Shown: positions 1 to 7,956, numbered from the stretch's first letter. The stretch is DNA of 24,700 nucleotides from Sphingopyxis sp. (GCA_026125835.1 JAHCKJ010000007.1:1-24700); one strand, 5' to 3'. The notes: generated by a model from the letters alone, not told the origin. Made by a program: numbers and translations.

Positions 1-1302
1 AGTTACGAGGTGCTGGTCGACAGCCCGATGTTCGCCGGGCAGCATTTCCGCAAATGGGATCTGGGCCACAATGTCACGCTGAACGTCGTCGCCGACGAAG
101 CCAAATATCTCGACGCGCGCCCCGACCATATCGCGCGCCACGCGGCGCTGGTGTCCGAAACCGTCGCGCTGTTCGGGTCGCGCCCGTTCGACCGTTATGA
201 ATTTCTGCTCGCGCTGACCGACGAACTCGGCGGCATCGGGCTGGAACATCACCGCAGCAGCGAAAACAGCCGCAGCCCCGACTATTTCACCAAATGGGAT
301 GATAATGACAGCATCCGCGGGCTGCTGCCGCACGAGCTGGTCCACAGCTGGAACGGCAAATATCGCCGCCCCGACAAATTATGGACCCCCGATTTCCGTA
401 CCCCGATGCAGGATAATTTGCTGTGGGTGTACGAAGGCCAGACAAGCTATTGGGATCTCGTCCTTGCGGGCCGCTCGGGGATGCAGTCGAAAGAGATGGT
501 TCTGGGCGAATGGGCGACCAACGCAGCTTTCTATGCCGTTCAGCCCGGCCGCATATGGCGTTCGGTGGAGGATACAACGCTCGACCCCGTTGTCGCGGCG
601 CGCAAACCCAAGCCTTTCGCCAGCTGGTCGCGCGGCGAGGATTATTATAACGAAGGATCGCTCGTGTGGCTCGAGGCCGACATGCTGATCCGCCGCGCCA
701 CCAGTCACGCGCGCAGCCTCGACGATTTCGCGCGCGCTTTTTTTGGCGGGCGTGACGGCGACTGGGGCCAGATTACCTATAATTTCGACGATGTCGTTGC
801 GGCCCTGAACGCGGTGCATCCCCATGACTGGGCGGGGTTTCTGCGCGACCGGTTCCAAAGGCCGGGACGCCCCGCCCCGCTGGGCGGTATCGACGGTGCG
901 GGATACCGGCTGGCTTGGCGGGACGCCCCCAATGTCTTCGACCGCGACCGCATGGCCAAGGCACGGAACCTTGACCTGACCCATTCGCTGGGGCTGACGA
1001 TCGACAAGGACGGGTTGGCCGGTGCGGTGCTGTGGGACGGGCCTGCATTCAGGGCCGACATCGTCAACGGCAGCAAGATCGTCGCCGTCGACGGCGTCAG
1101 CTACAGCCGCGAACGGCTGGAAGCCGCAATCCGCACCGCCACCGACGGCAAGACCCCGGTGCGGCTGCTGGTCGAACGCGGCGGCCGCTATCGCCAGGTT
1201 GAAATCGCGTACCACGGCGGGCTGCGCTGGCCGCATCTGGAAAAGGCCGGCGACGGCCCCGACCAGTTCGACCGGCTGCTGGCGCCGAAGCGGGCGCTCT
1301 AG
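1..1302 (+). CDS. M61-family metallopeptidase with C-terminal PDZ domain (5' truncated)
   Basis: This is the C-terminal part of an M61 (glycyl aminopeptidase-like) zinc peptidase. The reading frame is open from base 1, so the N-terminal domain lies upstream of the window. The zinc motif HELVH is encoded near 331-345 and is followed by the family's downstream segment VYEGQTSYW (near 427-453), whose Glu is the likely third zinc ligand. The last 100 or so residues (LGLTIDKDG to VERGGRYRQVEI) read as a PDZ-like substrate-binding domain, as in many bacterial M61 proteins. Family members are usually exported, but no signal peptide can be judged here. The TAG stop at 1300-1302 coincides with the outer edge of a MITE-like element. 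Family assignment is firm. The substrate is unknown. Confidence 0.9.
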   Translation, partial: SYEVLVDSPMFAGQHFRKWDLGHNVTLNVVADEAKYLDARPDHIARHAALVSETVALFGSRPFDRYEFLLALTDELGGIGLEHHRSSENSRSPDYFTKWDDNDSIRGLLPHELVHSWNGKYRRPDKLWTPDFRTPMQDNLLWVYEGQTSYWDLVLAGRSGMQSKEMVLGEWATNAAFYAVQPGRIWRSVEDTTLDPVVAARKPKPFASWSRGEDYYNEGSLVWLEADMLIRRATSHARSLDDFARAFFGGRDGDWGQITYNFDDVVAALNAVHPHDWAGFLRDRFQRPGRPAPLGGIDGAGYRLAWRDAPNVFDRDRMAKARNLDLTHSLGLTIDKDGLAGAVLWDGPAFRADIVNGSKIVAVDGVSYSRERLEAAIRTATDGKTPVRLLVERGGRYRQVEIAYHGGLRWPHLEKAGDGPDQFDRLLAPKRAL

Positions 1303-1567
1303 GGTCAGGACCCATTAATTCCGCGCTCGAGGTTTGAGGCGATTTTGCCCGGGGCGGGGAGGAAAGGCGCAGGAATATGGTTATATTCCAAGACTTTTCG
1401 ACGCTGTCCTGGGCAAAATCGGTCAAATCCCGCAGGGACGCCGAAATGGCTTCGATCTCGAACCTTCGCGGCCTTGCGGGTAGCGATGCTACCCGCTGCA
1501 TCCGCAAAAGCCCGATATCTTCTTCATTTCGACGCCTCGAACGTGGATTAATGGGTCCTGACCCTAG
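1299..1567. mobile_element. MITE-like non-coding element with terminal inverted repeats
   Basis: The ends are exact inverted repeats: agggtcaggacccattaa at 1301-1318 and ttaatgggtcctgaccct at 1548-1565. Both are bordered by CTAG (1299-1302 and 1564-1567), which can be read as part of the repeat or as a 4-bp target duplication. The similarity continues imperfectly inward for another 12 to 15 bp. Inside is a perfect hairpin with 9-bp arms, gcgggtagc and gctacccgc (1476-1496). No transposase is encoded; the short reading frames inside have no recognisable product. This element fills most of the 382-bp gap between the M61 gene and ppa. The family is not identified. A non-autonomous insertion is my inference. 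Confidence 0.65.
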
Positions 1568-1568
1568 T

Positions 1569-1592
1569 CCCCCTCCCTGAAAGGAAGGGGAG
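1569..1592 (+). terminator. Possible terminator hairpin of the M61 gene
   Basis: The sequence ccccctccctgaaaggaagggg can fold into a short imperfect GC-rich stem just after the MITE-like element. Before that insertion it would have lain immediately behind the M61 stop codon. There is no T run after it, so termination is only a guess. Confidence 0.3.
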
Positions 1593-1684
1593 CCAATGGC
1601 GCATGCCACACCCCTCGACTTTTCGCACCACCCGGCGCTAAAGGCGCGCGCGATTCTAAAAAACCAAAAGGACTCCGCTCTCCC

Positions 1685-2213
1685 ATGCGCATCGACCTGA
1701 TCCCCGCCGGCGACAATCCGCCCGACAGCCTCAACGTCCTGATCGAAGTTCCGATCGGCGGCGAGCCGGTGAAATATGAATTCGACAAGGCGTCGGGCGC
1801 GCTGTTCGTCGACCGCTTTCTCCACACCCCGATGCGCTACCCCGCCAATTACGGCTTCATCCCGCACACGCTGGGCGACGATGGCGATCCCCTGGACGCG
1901 CTCGTCGTCGCGCGCTCGCCGATCGTTGCGGGTGCGGTCGTCAAATGCCGCCCGATCGGGGTGCTGATGATGGAGGACGACGCGGGCGGCGAGCGAGGAA
2001 GCTGCTCTGCGTCACGGTCAACAAGACCTTCCCCTATTATTCGGATCTTGGCTTCTGAGATATGCCGCCGATCGTGCTGCAACAGATCGAGCATTTCTTT
2101 ACCCTTCCGAGATCTCGAGCGGCAAATGGGCCCAAGCTCATGGCTGGGGCGGCGTTGATGACGCCAAGCGGATGTCGTCGGGCGAGTCGAGCGCGAAGAA
2201 GGTCGGGTTCTGA
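1685..2213 (+). pseudogene. ppa: Inorganic pyrophosphatase, frameshifted in its 3' half
   Basis: This is a soluble family I inorganic pyrophosphatase, which hydrolyses PPi to phosphate in the cytoplasm. The first 100 or so codons are intact and include the signature DDGDPLD and the segment RYPANYGFIPHTLG. From about 1992 the frame breaks repeatedly. LLCVTVNKTFPYYSDLG is read in a second frame (1999-2055), MPPIVLQQIEHFFT from 2062 to 2103, and GGVDDAKRMSSGESSAKKVGF in a third frame ending at TGA 2211-2213. At least six one- or two-base indels are needed within about 150 bp, yet the codons between them are family-like. Full length would be about 175 aa, normal for the family. Because ppa is normally essential, sequencing error is more likely than a true pseudogene. 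An AAGGA-like site lies about 12 bases before the ATG. Confidence 0.85.
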
Positions 2214-3133
2214 CGTCGATCGCGCGCTCCGGCGGGCGGAAGTTCAGCCTGCGGCTCTACAAAGCGGCCGCCGCGTCGGCAGTCACGGACGCCACGCCAA
2301 TCGCGCTGCGGATAGGGAATCTCGATCCCTGCCGCCTGGAATTTGTCCCATATCCGCAGGAAAACATCGCCTTTGATATTGCCGATCCCGCCCTCGGGAT
2401 CGGTAATCCAGAAACGCACCTCGTGATCGACGCTGCTGTCGCCGAAACCGGTGATCCAGCACACCGGCGCGGGTTCTGCCAGCACGCGTTTCGCTTCTTG
2501 GGCCGCTTCGATCATCAGCTTGTGCGCCAGCCGCAAATCGGTGTCATAGGCGACCCCGACCGCAATTTTCACCCGCACCGTGCGGCTCGAATAGCTCCAG
2601 TTTTCGACCTCCTGCGTCATCAGGATTTCGTTGGGGATCAGATGTTCCTTGCCCTCGCGCGTGATGACCGACACCGCGCGCACGCCGATCTTGTTGACCC
2701 AGCCAAAACTGTCGCCGACGACGATGACGTCGCCGGGCTTGATCGACCGGTCCATCAACAGGATGATCCCCGCGATCAGGTTGCCGACGGTCTTTTGCAG
2801 CCCGAAGCCGATGGCGAGGCCCGCCGCGCCGGAAAAAACCGCCAGCGTCGTGAGATCAATGCCCAGCAGGTCGATGCCGAGCAGCAGGGCAAAGGAAAAC
2901 AGCGCGATGGCGAGCAGCTTTTCGGTGAGCAGCCGCTGCGCATCGTCGATCTGGCGGTTGCGGCGCAGCAGCCATTTGATCGACCGCAGCGCCAGCTTGA
3001 CCGCCACATAAAGGATCAGCGCGACCAGAATCGCCGAAAACAACCCGTAAAGCGACAGGCGATAGTCGCCGACGTCGAGCCCGATCGCCTTCATCCACGC
3101 CACCGCTTCGTCCAGGCTGGCGCGCAGGCTCAT
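2138..3133 (-). CDS. Small-conductance mechanosensitive channel, MscS family
   Basis: This is an inner-membrane MscS-type channel that releases solutes on hypo-osmotic shock. The visible order is a first membrane helix (YGLFSAILVALILYVAVKLAL), a second (LLAIALFSFALLLGIDLLGI), the pore-lining TM3 with the hallmark GLAIGFGLQKTVGNLIAG and DRSIKPGDVI, then the beta and alpha/beta cytoplasmic domains ending GIEIPYPQRD. I take the ATG at 3133 because it overlaps the metC stop as ATGA, giving translational coupling. An upstream in-frame ATG at 3226 would lie inside metC. After IPYPQRD the open frame runs on into the antisense of ppa. A one-base shift near 2300 would instead end the protein at a TAG at 2255-2257, which is probably the true C-terminus. 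Confidence 0.88.
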   Translation of the reverse strand: MSLRASLDEAVAWMKAIGLDVGDYRLSLYGLFSAILVALILYVAVKLALRSIKWLLRRNRQIDDAQRLLTEKLLAIALFSFALLLGIDLLGIDLTTLAVFSGAAGLAIGFGLQKTVGNLIAGIILLMDRSIKPGDVIVVGDSFGWVNKIGVRAVSVITREGKEHLIPNEILMTQEVENWSYSSRTVRVKIAVGVAYDTDLRLAHKLMIEAAQEAKRVLAEPAPVCWITGFGDSSVDHEVRFWITDPEGGIGNIKGDVFLRIWDKFQAAGIEIPYPQRDWRGVRDCRRGGRFVEPQAELPPAGARDRRQNPTFFALDSPDDIRLASSTPPQP

Positions 3134-4323
3134 AGCGCCGCGAACCCGCGTTCGAGGTCGGCGATCAGATCGGCGGGATCCTCCAGCCCGATCGACAGCC
3201 GCACCAGCGGCTCGGGATCGGTCCATTTGGTCGCGGTGCGAATCGGGTTGCTCGGCACCACCAGGCTTTCATAGCCGCCCCAACTGAACCCGATGCCGAA
3301 CAGCGTCAGCGCGTCGATGAAGCGGGTGCGCGCAGCGATGTCGGCGCCCTTCAACGTGAATCCGAACAACCCGCTGGGTCCCGAAAAGTCACGCGACCAG
3401 ATCGCGTGGCCCGGATCGCCGGGGCGCGCCGGATGCAGCACGCGGCCGACCTCGGGTCGCGCCGCGAGCCAGTTCGCCACCGCCAGCCCGTTCTCGCCGT
3501 GCCGCGCCATCCGCACGTCGAGCGTGCGCAGCCCGCGCAGCATCAGCGCACATTCGTCGGGCGAGACAGCCTGCCCCAGCTGATACGCCGCGCTGCGCAG
3601 CCGCGGCCATACCGCCTTGGTCGCGGTCAGCGATCCCATCATCGCATCGCTATGGCCGCCGACATATTTGGTCAGACTCATCATTGTCACGTCGACCCCG
3701 TGCGCCAGCGCGGGGAACAGCAAGGGCGTCGCCCAGGTGTTGTCGAGCATCGTCAGCACGCCGCGCTCGCGCGCCACCGCCGTGATCGCGGGAATATCCT
3801 GCACCTCGAAGGTCAGGCTGCCGGGCGATTCGAGGAAGATGAGCTTCGTGTCCGGCCGGATCAGATCGGCGATCCCCGCGCCGACCAGCGGATCATAATA
3901 GGTCTTCGTCACGCCATAGCGCGCGAGCAACCCGTCGCAAAAGGCGCGCGTCGGTTCATAGGCGCTATCGACCATCAGCAGATGGTCGCCGGGCGCCAGC
4001 AGCGCGAGCAACCCCGCCGAATTGGCCGCGACCCCCGACGGGTAAAGCAAGGTGCCCGCCGCCCCCGGCTCCATATCGGTCAATGCGTCGGCGAGCGCCC
4101 ACACCGTCGGCGTGCCGCGGCGGCCGTAATACAGCTTGTCGTGCGTCGCATGCCCGCGCGCGTCGAGGTCGGCGACATTGTCATACAGGATCGTCGAGGC
4201 GCGCCACACCGGCGGATTGACCACGCCGCCGCCCAGCCGCGGATCGCCCGTCCACTCGGGCCGCCGCCCGCCCTGCACCAGCCTGGTCGCCGCGCGGAGG
4301 TTGTCATCGTCGCTTTTGCTCAT
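3130..4323 (-). CDS. metC: Cystathionine beta-lyase (PLP-dependent, Cys/Met metabolism family)
   Basis: This is a 397-aa Cys/Met-metabolism PLP enzyme. Cystathionine beta-lyase converts cystathionine to homocysteine, ammonia and pyruvate in methionine synthesis. Visible landmarks are KLYYGRRGTPT near the N-terminus, LYPSGVAANSAGLLAL, LDNTWATPLLF, and the PLP-lysine segment SLTKYVGGHSDAMMGS. The C-terminal FSWGGYESLVVP and RLSIGLEDPADLIADL are typical of the MetC branch rather than cystathionine gamma-synthase. Length is normal for the family. An AAGG-type ribosome site precedes the ATG at 4323. The stop overlaps the start of mscS. Related gamma-lyases share the fold, so the exact reaction is inferred from sequence style. 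Confidence 0.9.
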   Translation of the reverse strand: MSKSDDDNLRAATRLVQGGRRPEWTGDPRLGGGVVNPPVWRASTILYDNVADLDARGHATHDKLYYGRRGTPTVWALADALTDMEPGAAGTLLYPSGVAANSAGLLALLAPGDHLLMVDSAYEPTRAFCDGLLARYGVTKTYYDPLVGAGIADLIRPDTKLIFLESPGSLTFEVQDIPAITAVARERGVLTMLDNTWATPLLFPALAHGVDVTMMSLTKYVGGHSDAMMGSLTATKAVWPRLRSAAYQLGQAVSPDECALMLRGLRTLDVRMARHGENGLAVANWLAARPEVGRVLHPARPGDPGHAIWSRDFSGPSGLFGFTLKGADIAARTRFIDALTLFGIGFSWGGYESLVVPSNPIRTATKWTDPEPLVRLSIGLEDPADLIADLERGFAAL

Positions 4324-4397
4324 GGCGCCTTGTTAGCGGAGCACAGAGCAAAATCCAGTGGCCGGGAAGCACGCCCGCGCAGCGGGCCCTTCATTAT

Positions 4398-4476
4398 CTC
4401 ACACAAAGACACAAAGAGGGCAGTTCATTCGCGCACGGTTTACGAATGAACTGCCCTCTTTGTGTCTTTGTGTGAG
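4398..4476. repeat. Perfect 34-bp inverted repeat (large hairpin)
   Basis: The arms at 4398-4431 and 4443-4476 are exact reverse complements, separated by an 11-base loop. The arm contains the run cacaaagacacaaagag followed by ggcagttcattcg. It lies between the 3' end of sseA and the 5' end of metC, both on the minus strand, so it could stop sseA transcription, although no T run follows. Perfect arm identity points to recent origin or active maintenance. I could not find a coding role. Confidence 0.85.
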
Positions 4477-4502
4477 TCAAAATTGCGCTACGCGCGGGGA
4501 AC

Positions 4503-5374
4503 TCAGCCGCCCCCCCCCCCCCCCCGCCCCCAGCCCCCCCCAAGCCCCCCGGAGTGTGCCTGGCGTCGCGGATTAAAGCGCCATTCGGTCCAGCTGCCGT
4601 CGTACACCGCGACATCGTCCTTGCCGAGCAGATGCGCGCCGAACGCCACGACGGTTGCGTGTTCTGCCGCGCCTGCAGTCAGTCCTGGCAACCCATCGGG
4701 ATCGACCGGCGGCGTCGGAAGTACGCCGCCTCACGAGATTCGTCGCCCGCGCTTCATGCCAATCGGCATTGAACAGCTCGCTGTGCGGCAGGCTGCGCGA
4801 GTTCGGGATATGCCTGGCGCCAGGCGGACGCGGGTCGCGGTCCTCGCCGCTGAAACGCGCCGCGGGGAGACGCGTCAAACAACCTGTTCGGCGCCGCTGT
4901 CGACATTCGCCAGCATCTGCTCCTTGGTCCGCACCGCCTTCGCTCGCGCCAAACAGTGAAATGGCGGTGGCGCATCTGCTGCCATTCGGCGCGCGCGGCC
5001 CTCGGCCTTCCACTTCGCCAGCGCCGTCGAGCAGCGCGACGTCATGCGCACCGAACAGCAGGCAGCCACCAGGCGCGCGCCGCGCACCAGCCCGGGCTGT
5101 CGTCGTACAATACGATGCGGCTGCCATCGCCCAGACCCAGCGACTGCATCCGGCTGGCGAATTTTTCGGCCTGCGGCGCCATATTGTCGATATCGCTCGA
5201 CGGGTCGGTCAGTTCGGCCAAGTCCATGAACACCGCGCCCGGGATATGTCCTGCTTCATATTCGGCGCGGGCATCGCGCCCCAGATCGCCCATGAATTTC
5301 GTCGCGTCCACGACCCGCAGGTCCGACGCCCCCAGTTCGCGTTCCAGCCAGTCGGTAGAGACCAAGGCGTCCAT
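4503..5374 (-). pseudogene. sseA: 3-mercaptopyruvate sulfurtransferase (two rhodanese domains), multiply frameshifted
   Basis: This is a thiosulfate/3-mercaptopyruvate sulfurtransferase. The intact N-terminal rhodanese domain reads MDALVSTDWLERELG through DGSRIVLYDDSPG (5374 to about 5100). The remainder is scattered over frames: LFGAHDVALLDG, then LAKWKAEGRA and VRTKEQMLANVDSGAEQVV, then RFSGEDRDPRP and HIPNSRSLPHSELFNAD, then TVVAFGAHLLGKDDVAVY and DGSWTEW. The catalytic loop (expected CGSGVTA-like, near 4660-4680) is garbled. The 3' end runs into a 16-base C homopolymer on the plus strand (4510-4525), so the true stop is unclear. Many small indels with conserved codons between them suggest poor sequence rather than decay. 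The start at 5374 has AGGAG six bases upstream. Confidence 0.85.
4510..4550. repeat. Poly-C / C-rich homopolymer tract
   Basis: A run of 16 C (4510-4525) is followed by further runs of 5, 7 to 8 and 6 C broken by single G or AG/AAG. It sits at the 3' end of the damaged sseA. Long homopolymers are error-prone in sequencing and are also hot spots for slippage. The count should not be trusted. Confidence 0.8.
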
Positions 5375-5383
5375 GTCATGCTC

Positions 5384-5487
5384 CTGTTACGACCGGCGGG
5401 GACTTTGCACCGTCCCTTTACCGGCGATCCTGCTCTGCTTTCCGGGGATCACAAGCCTATGCCCCGCGCCATGCTTTTTCAAGCATG
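5384..5487 (-). promoter_or_regulatory. Structured leader region upstream of sseA (hypothetical)
   Basis: Reading on the minus strand towards sseA, three stem candidates follow one another: CATGCTT-GAAA-AAGCATG (5487-5470), GATCC...GGATC, and a nested CCGG / GGGAC...GTCCC / CCGG hairpin, then AGGAG and the ATG at 5374. It does not match the SAM-II consensus as I know it. It may be a folded 5' UTR or chance structure. Confidence 0.25.
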
Positions 5488-5554
5488 CTGGCGCTCTGCC
5501 TCAGCCGATGCTGCGCTGCAACAAAAACATCGCGCCCGACCGCCGCAAAGGCGA

Positions 5555-6865
5555 TCATTGCGACCGCTTGATCGCGGTGGCGCGGGCGCCCGGACGATCG
5601 ACCTGATGGTTCGGGCGGTCGAGCGGCAGTGGCGCCAGCTTGTCACTACCGCTGCTGCCCTGTTCGCGGCCGAGCACGAAGCTGCCCGCATTCTGGCCGA
5701 ACGCATCGCCTTCGCCGTCCCAATGATAGGTCACGTCGAACGCCATGACGGGGACCAGCATCGGCTTGCCGCCGATCATCAGCGGCTCGATCGCGGCGCG
5801 CGGTAGCATGACCTCGGTCGACACCGTCTCGCCCGCCCCCGCGTCGAGCGTCATGTCGTCGCGCAGCACGCTGCCGCCCGCGCCGTCGAAAAAGCGGCCC
5901 AGCACCGGCTCGGGCATCGCCGACCCCTGGCCCAGCGCGATGCGCACCATCAACTTACGGTCGCCAGGCATGGCGATCCCCTGATTGATCAGGTGGGCGA
6001 AAACCGACGACGACATGGTCAGGGACAAAGCGGATATAGGCGATGTCGACGCCATGCCGACCACCGCACGGCGCTCGCCCGCCGCTACGGTTGACCAGCA
6101 GCGATGCCGCGCGCGGCATCGGGGCAGCAGGAGCGGGCGCGGGACGCGGCGCGGGTGGCGTGGCTGCGCGGGCGCCGAGGCGGCGCGGCGGCGCGGCGCG
6201 TCGAACACCTCTTCGTCAACCCGCCCCGCCAGCGCCGGACGGCGCCGCCAATACCATAGTCCGGTACCCCGGCGCGTAAGGCGCGAGCGCCCAGGCCCAG
6301 AGCGGCGTGTCCGAGACCCCGCACCGGGCGTCGCCGCGACCGGCGCCTCGTCCGCATCGGTAGCGACCGCGACCGGCGGCGCCACAACCTCGGGCGCCGT
6401 CGTTTGCAGCGGCGGCAGATCGCCGCTGCCCTGTGCAGGCGAACCGCGCGCAGCATCCGGCGTGGCGGTCGTCGCCTGCGATGTGCCAGCGGGCGCCGCG
6501 TCGCGGCGGGTCGGGGTCGGGGTCGGGGCGGGCGACGGCGTTGTCGTGGTCGTCGGCTGGGTCGGCGTCACGCGCGGCGGTATCGCGGGTGCGGGCTGGG
6601 CTGGCGCGGGGGTGGGCGTCGGGGCGGGGGTCGGGGCGCGATTGTCATTCGGGCCCACCGGCGGCAGGCCGTTGTCGGACGGCCCCTGCACCCCCGGCGC
6701 ACGCCCATCAGTGGCGGGTGGCAGGCGAAAGATCGACGACGGGGCCGGGGTCGGTGTTTCGGCATCCTGCGCGCGGGCAGGCGCAACGCTGGTCAGTGCG
6801 AGCACCAGCGCAACCAGCGGCAATCGCGCCGCGCTGCTGCCTTGCCCGAAGTTCCTGTCCGTCAT
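5555..6865 (-). CDS. Secreted or membrane-anchored proline/threonine-rich protein of unknown function (probable internal frameshifts)
   Basis: I do not recognise the family. The N-terminus has a clear signal peptide (LPLVALVLALTSVAPARAQ). It is followed by about 130 residues very rich in Pro, Thr and Ala, a likely extended linker. The middle (about 6000-6310) is Arg-rich in the open frame and reads oddly. In another frame the same DNA encodes TPLWAWALAPY, and back in the open frame LWYWRRRPAL, which together look like a transmembrane anchor with a basic stop-transfer end. Compensating indels are therefore likely. The C-terminal 150 or so residues (from AHLINQGIAMPGDRKLMVRI) form a normal-looking beta-rich domain. 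The ATG at 6865 is embedded in a TATAATG, which makes the true start uncertain. Envelope location is inferred. Confidence 0.6.
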   Translation of the reverse strand: MTDRNFGQGSSAARLPLVALVLALTSVAPARAQDAETPTPAPSSIFRLPPATDGRAPGVQGPSDNGLPPVGPNDNRAPTPAPTPTPAPAQPAPAIPPRVTPTQPTTTTTPSPAPTPTPTRRDAAPAGTSQATTATPDAARGSPAQGSGDLPPLQTTAPEVVAPPVAVATDADEAPVAATPGAGSRTRRSGPGRSRLTRRGTGLWYWRRRPALAGRVDEEVFDAPRRRAASAPAQPRHPRRVPRPLLLPRCRARHRCWSTVAAGERRAVVGMASTSPISALSLTMSSSVFAHLINQGIAMPGDRKLMVRIALGQGSAMPEPVLGRFFDGAGGSVLRDDMTLDAGAGETVSTEVMLPRAAIEPLMIGGKPMLVPVMAFDVTYHWDGEGDAFGQNAGSFVLGREQGSSGSDKLAPLPLDRPNHQVDRPGARATAIKRSQ

Positions 6866-6888
6866 TATAATTCTGCGATCCCGAATTG

Positions 6889-6924
6889 TTCAGTTTCGGT
6901 CGGCGCCGCTGAATCGGCGCTGAA
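6889..6924 (-). promoter_or_regulatory. TTCA direct repeats and promoter-like elements upstream of the Pro-rich protein
   Basis: On the minus strand TTCAGC occurs twice with an 11-bp period (6924-6919 and 6913-6908). A CTGAA (TTCAG on plus) follows at 6893-6889. Further downstream is TGAACA-N17-TATAAT, where the TATAAT overlaps the annotated ATG at 6865. Repeats spaced by one helical turn are typical of OmpR-type response-regulator sites. The same spacing recurs upstream of the Do protease. Confidence 0.4.
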
Positions 6925-6948
6925 CCCGGCGCCTTTCCCATCAGATCG

Positions 6949-6984
6949 GTGACAAAGGCCGCGCTGCGCCCTAGACGGTTTCCA
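6949..6984 (+). promoter_or_regulatory. Promoter of queF, probably leaderless
   Basis: GTGACA (6949-6954), a 17-bp spacer and TAGACG (6972-6977) form a sigma70-like promoter. The ATG begins seven bases after the -10, where transcription would be expected to start. There is no Shine-Dalgarno sequence before the ATG. A leaderless mRNA is inferred. Confidence 0.45.
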
Positions 6985-7454
6985 TGAGTGATTCCAGCCA
7001 TCCGCCGCTCGCGCCGAAACATCTTGGCCAACCCAGCGACCTGCCTGCCGCGCCCGCGGCGGCGATCCTCGACTATGTGCCGAACCCGCGCGCGGGCGAG
7101 CTTTATCTGGTTCGATTCGCCGCGCCCGAATTTACCTCGCTGTGCCCGGTCACCGGCCAGCCCGATTTCGCGCATCTGGTGATTGATTACGCGCCCGGCG
7201 AAACGATCGTCGAATCCAAAAGCCTCAAGCTATTCTTGGGCAGTTTCCGCAATCATGCCGGGTTCCACGAGGATTGCACCGTCGGCATCGGCCGCCGCCT
7301 GTTCGACGAGATGCAGCCTTTATGGCTGCGCATCGGCGGCTACTGGTACCCGCGCGGCGGCATCCCGATCGACGTCTTCTGGCAGTCGGGGCCGCCACCC
7401 GCGGGTCTGTGGCTGCCCGACCAAGGGGTCGCCCCCTATCGCGGGCGCGGCTAA
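6984..7454 (+). CDS. queF: NADPH-dependent 7-cyano-7-deazaguanine reductase (short QueF)
   Basis: This enzyme reduces the nitrile of preQ0 to the amine of preQ1 in queuosine tRNA modification. At 156 aa it is the single-domain (unimodular) form. The catalytic Cys is at about residue 54 in FTSLCPVTGQPDFA, with the partner Asp at about 61. The QueF signature ESKSLKLFLGSFRNH (about 77-91) is followed by FHEDC, carrying the substrate-binding residues. It acts in the cytoplasm as a homo-oligomer. No other queuosine genes are in the window. It is followed after 45 bp by a thioesterase gene on the same strand. Identification is secure. Confidence 0.96.
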   Translation: MSDSSHPPLAPKHLGQPSDLPAAPAAAILDYVPNPRAGELYLVRFAAPEFTSLCPVTGQPDFAHLVIDYAPGETIVESKSLKLFLGSFRNHAGFHEDCTVGIGRRLFDEMQPLWLRIGGYWYPRGGIPIDVFWQSGPPPAGLWLPDQGVAPYRGRG

Positions 7455-7480
7455 GAATTCATCTTTCCGTCACAAAATAT

Positions 7481-7494
7481 TGACATTAGTGTCA
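7481..7494 (+). promoter_or_regulatory. Operator-like palindrome TGACA-N4-TGTCA before the thioesterase gene
   Basis: TGACATTAGTGTCA is a 5-bp-arm palindrome that ends six bases before the ATG at 7500. Its position between any promoter and the start codon suits repression. The form resembles TetR- or GntR-type half-sites, but the regulator is unknown. The gene lacks a good Shine-Dalgarno. Confidence 0.4.
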
Positions 7495-7499
7495 GCGAT

Positions 7500-7910
7500 A
7501 TGACCACCGCCTCACTCCCGCACGACCACCCCATCGCCGTCGGCGCCGACCAGATCGATTTCATGGGCCATGTCAACAACGCCCATTATCTCAGCTGGGT
7601 GCAGGATGCGGTGCTGTCGCACTGGCGCCATATCGCGCCGCCCGAGGCGGTGGCCCGGCATCTTTGGGTCGCGCTGAAGCATGAAATCACCTACCGCCGC
7701 CCCGCCTTTCTCGACGACCAGGTCATCGCGACGGTGATCCTTGAAAAGGTCCAGGGCGCGCGCGCCTTTTACGAAACGATCATCAAGCGCGGCGAGGAAG
7801 TGCTGGCCGAGGTCAAATCGAGCTGGTGCTGCATCGACGCCGAAACCCTGCGCCCGGCGCGCTTGGCGAGCGACGTGATCGCGCGCTTCTTTCCGGGCGA
7901 GAAGGTTTAG
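7500..7910 (+). CDS. Acyl-CoA thioesterase, 4-hydroxybenzoyl-CoA thioesterase (hot-dog) family
   Basis: This is a 136-aa single hot-dog domain protein of the YbgC/4HBT type, expected to hydrolyse acyl-CoA thioesters in the cytoplasm. The family's catalytic segment is seen near the N-terminus as DQIDFMGHVNNAHYLSWVQ, with Asp at about residue 20 and the conserved GHVNN. YRRPAFLDDQV and the later strand ARAFYETIIKRGEEVLAEVKSSWCCID complete the fold. Length is normal. It is downstream of queF, separated by an operator-like palindrome, so it may be partly independent of it. Substrate chain length cannot be told from sequence. Confidence 0.9.
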   Translation: MTTASLPHDHPIAVGADQIDFMGHVNNAHYLSWVQDAVLSHWRHIAPPEAVARHLWVALKHEITYRRPAFLDDQVIATVILEKVQGARAFYETIIKRGEEVLAEVKSSWCCIDAETLRPARLASDVIARFFPGEKV

Positions 7911-7956
7911 GGCCGGTTTGCATCGCGATTTCGGGTGGGAAACTGACTTTCAAACC

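Noticed and set aside
1377..1580. Small frames inside the MITE-like element
   Set aside because: No ribosome site or recognisable product; the region is bounded by inverted repeats and looks non-coding.
3406..4449. A 347-codon plus-strand frame opposite metC
   Set aside because: Shadow of metC with Arg/His/Gln-rich composition and no domain.
4510..4525. The poly-C tract as a phase-variation switch
   Set aside because: It lies at the 3' end of a gene already full of indels; sequencing error is simpler.
5384..5487. A SAM-type riboswitch before sseA
   Set aside because: Stems exist, but the sequence does not match the SAM-II consensus I know; kept only as a low-confidence structured leader.
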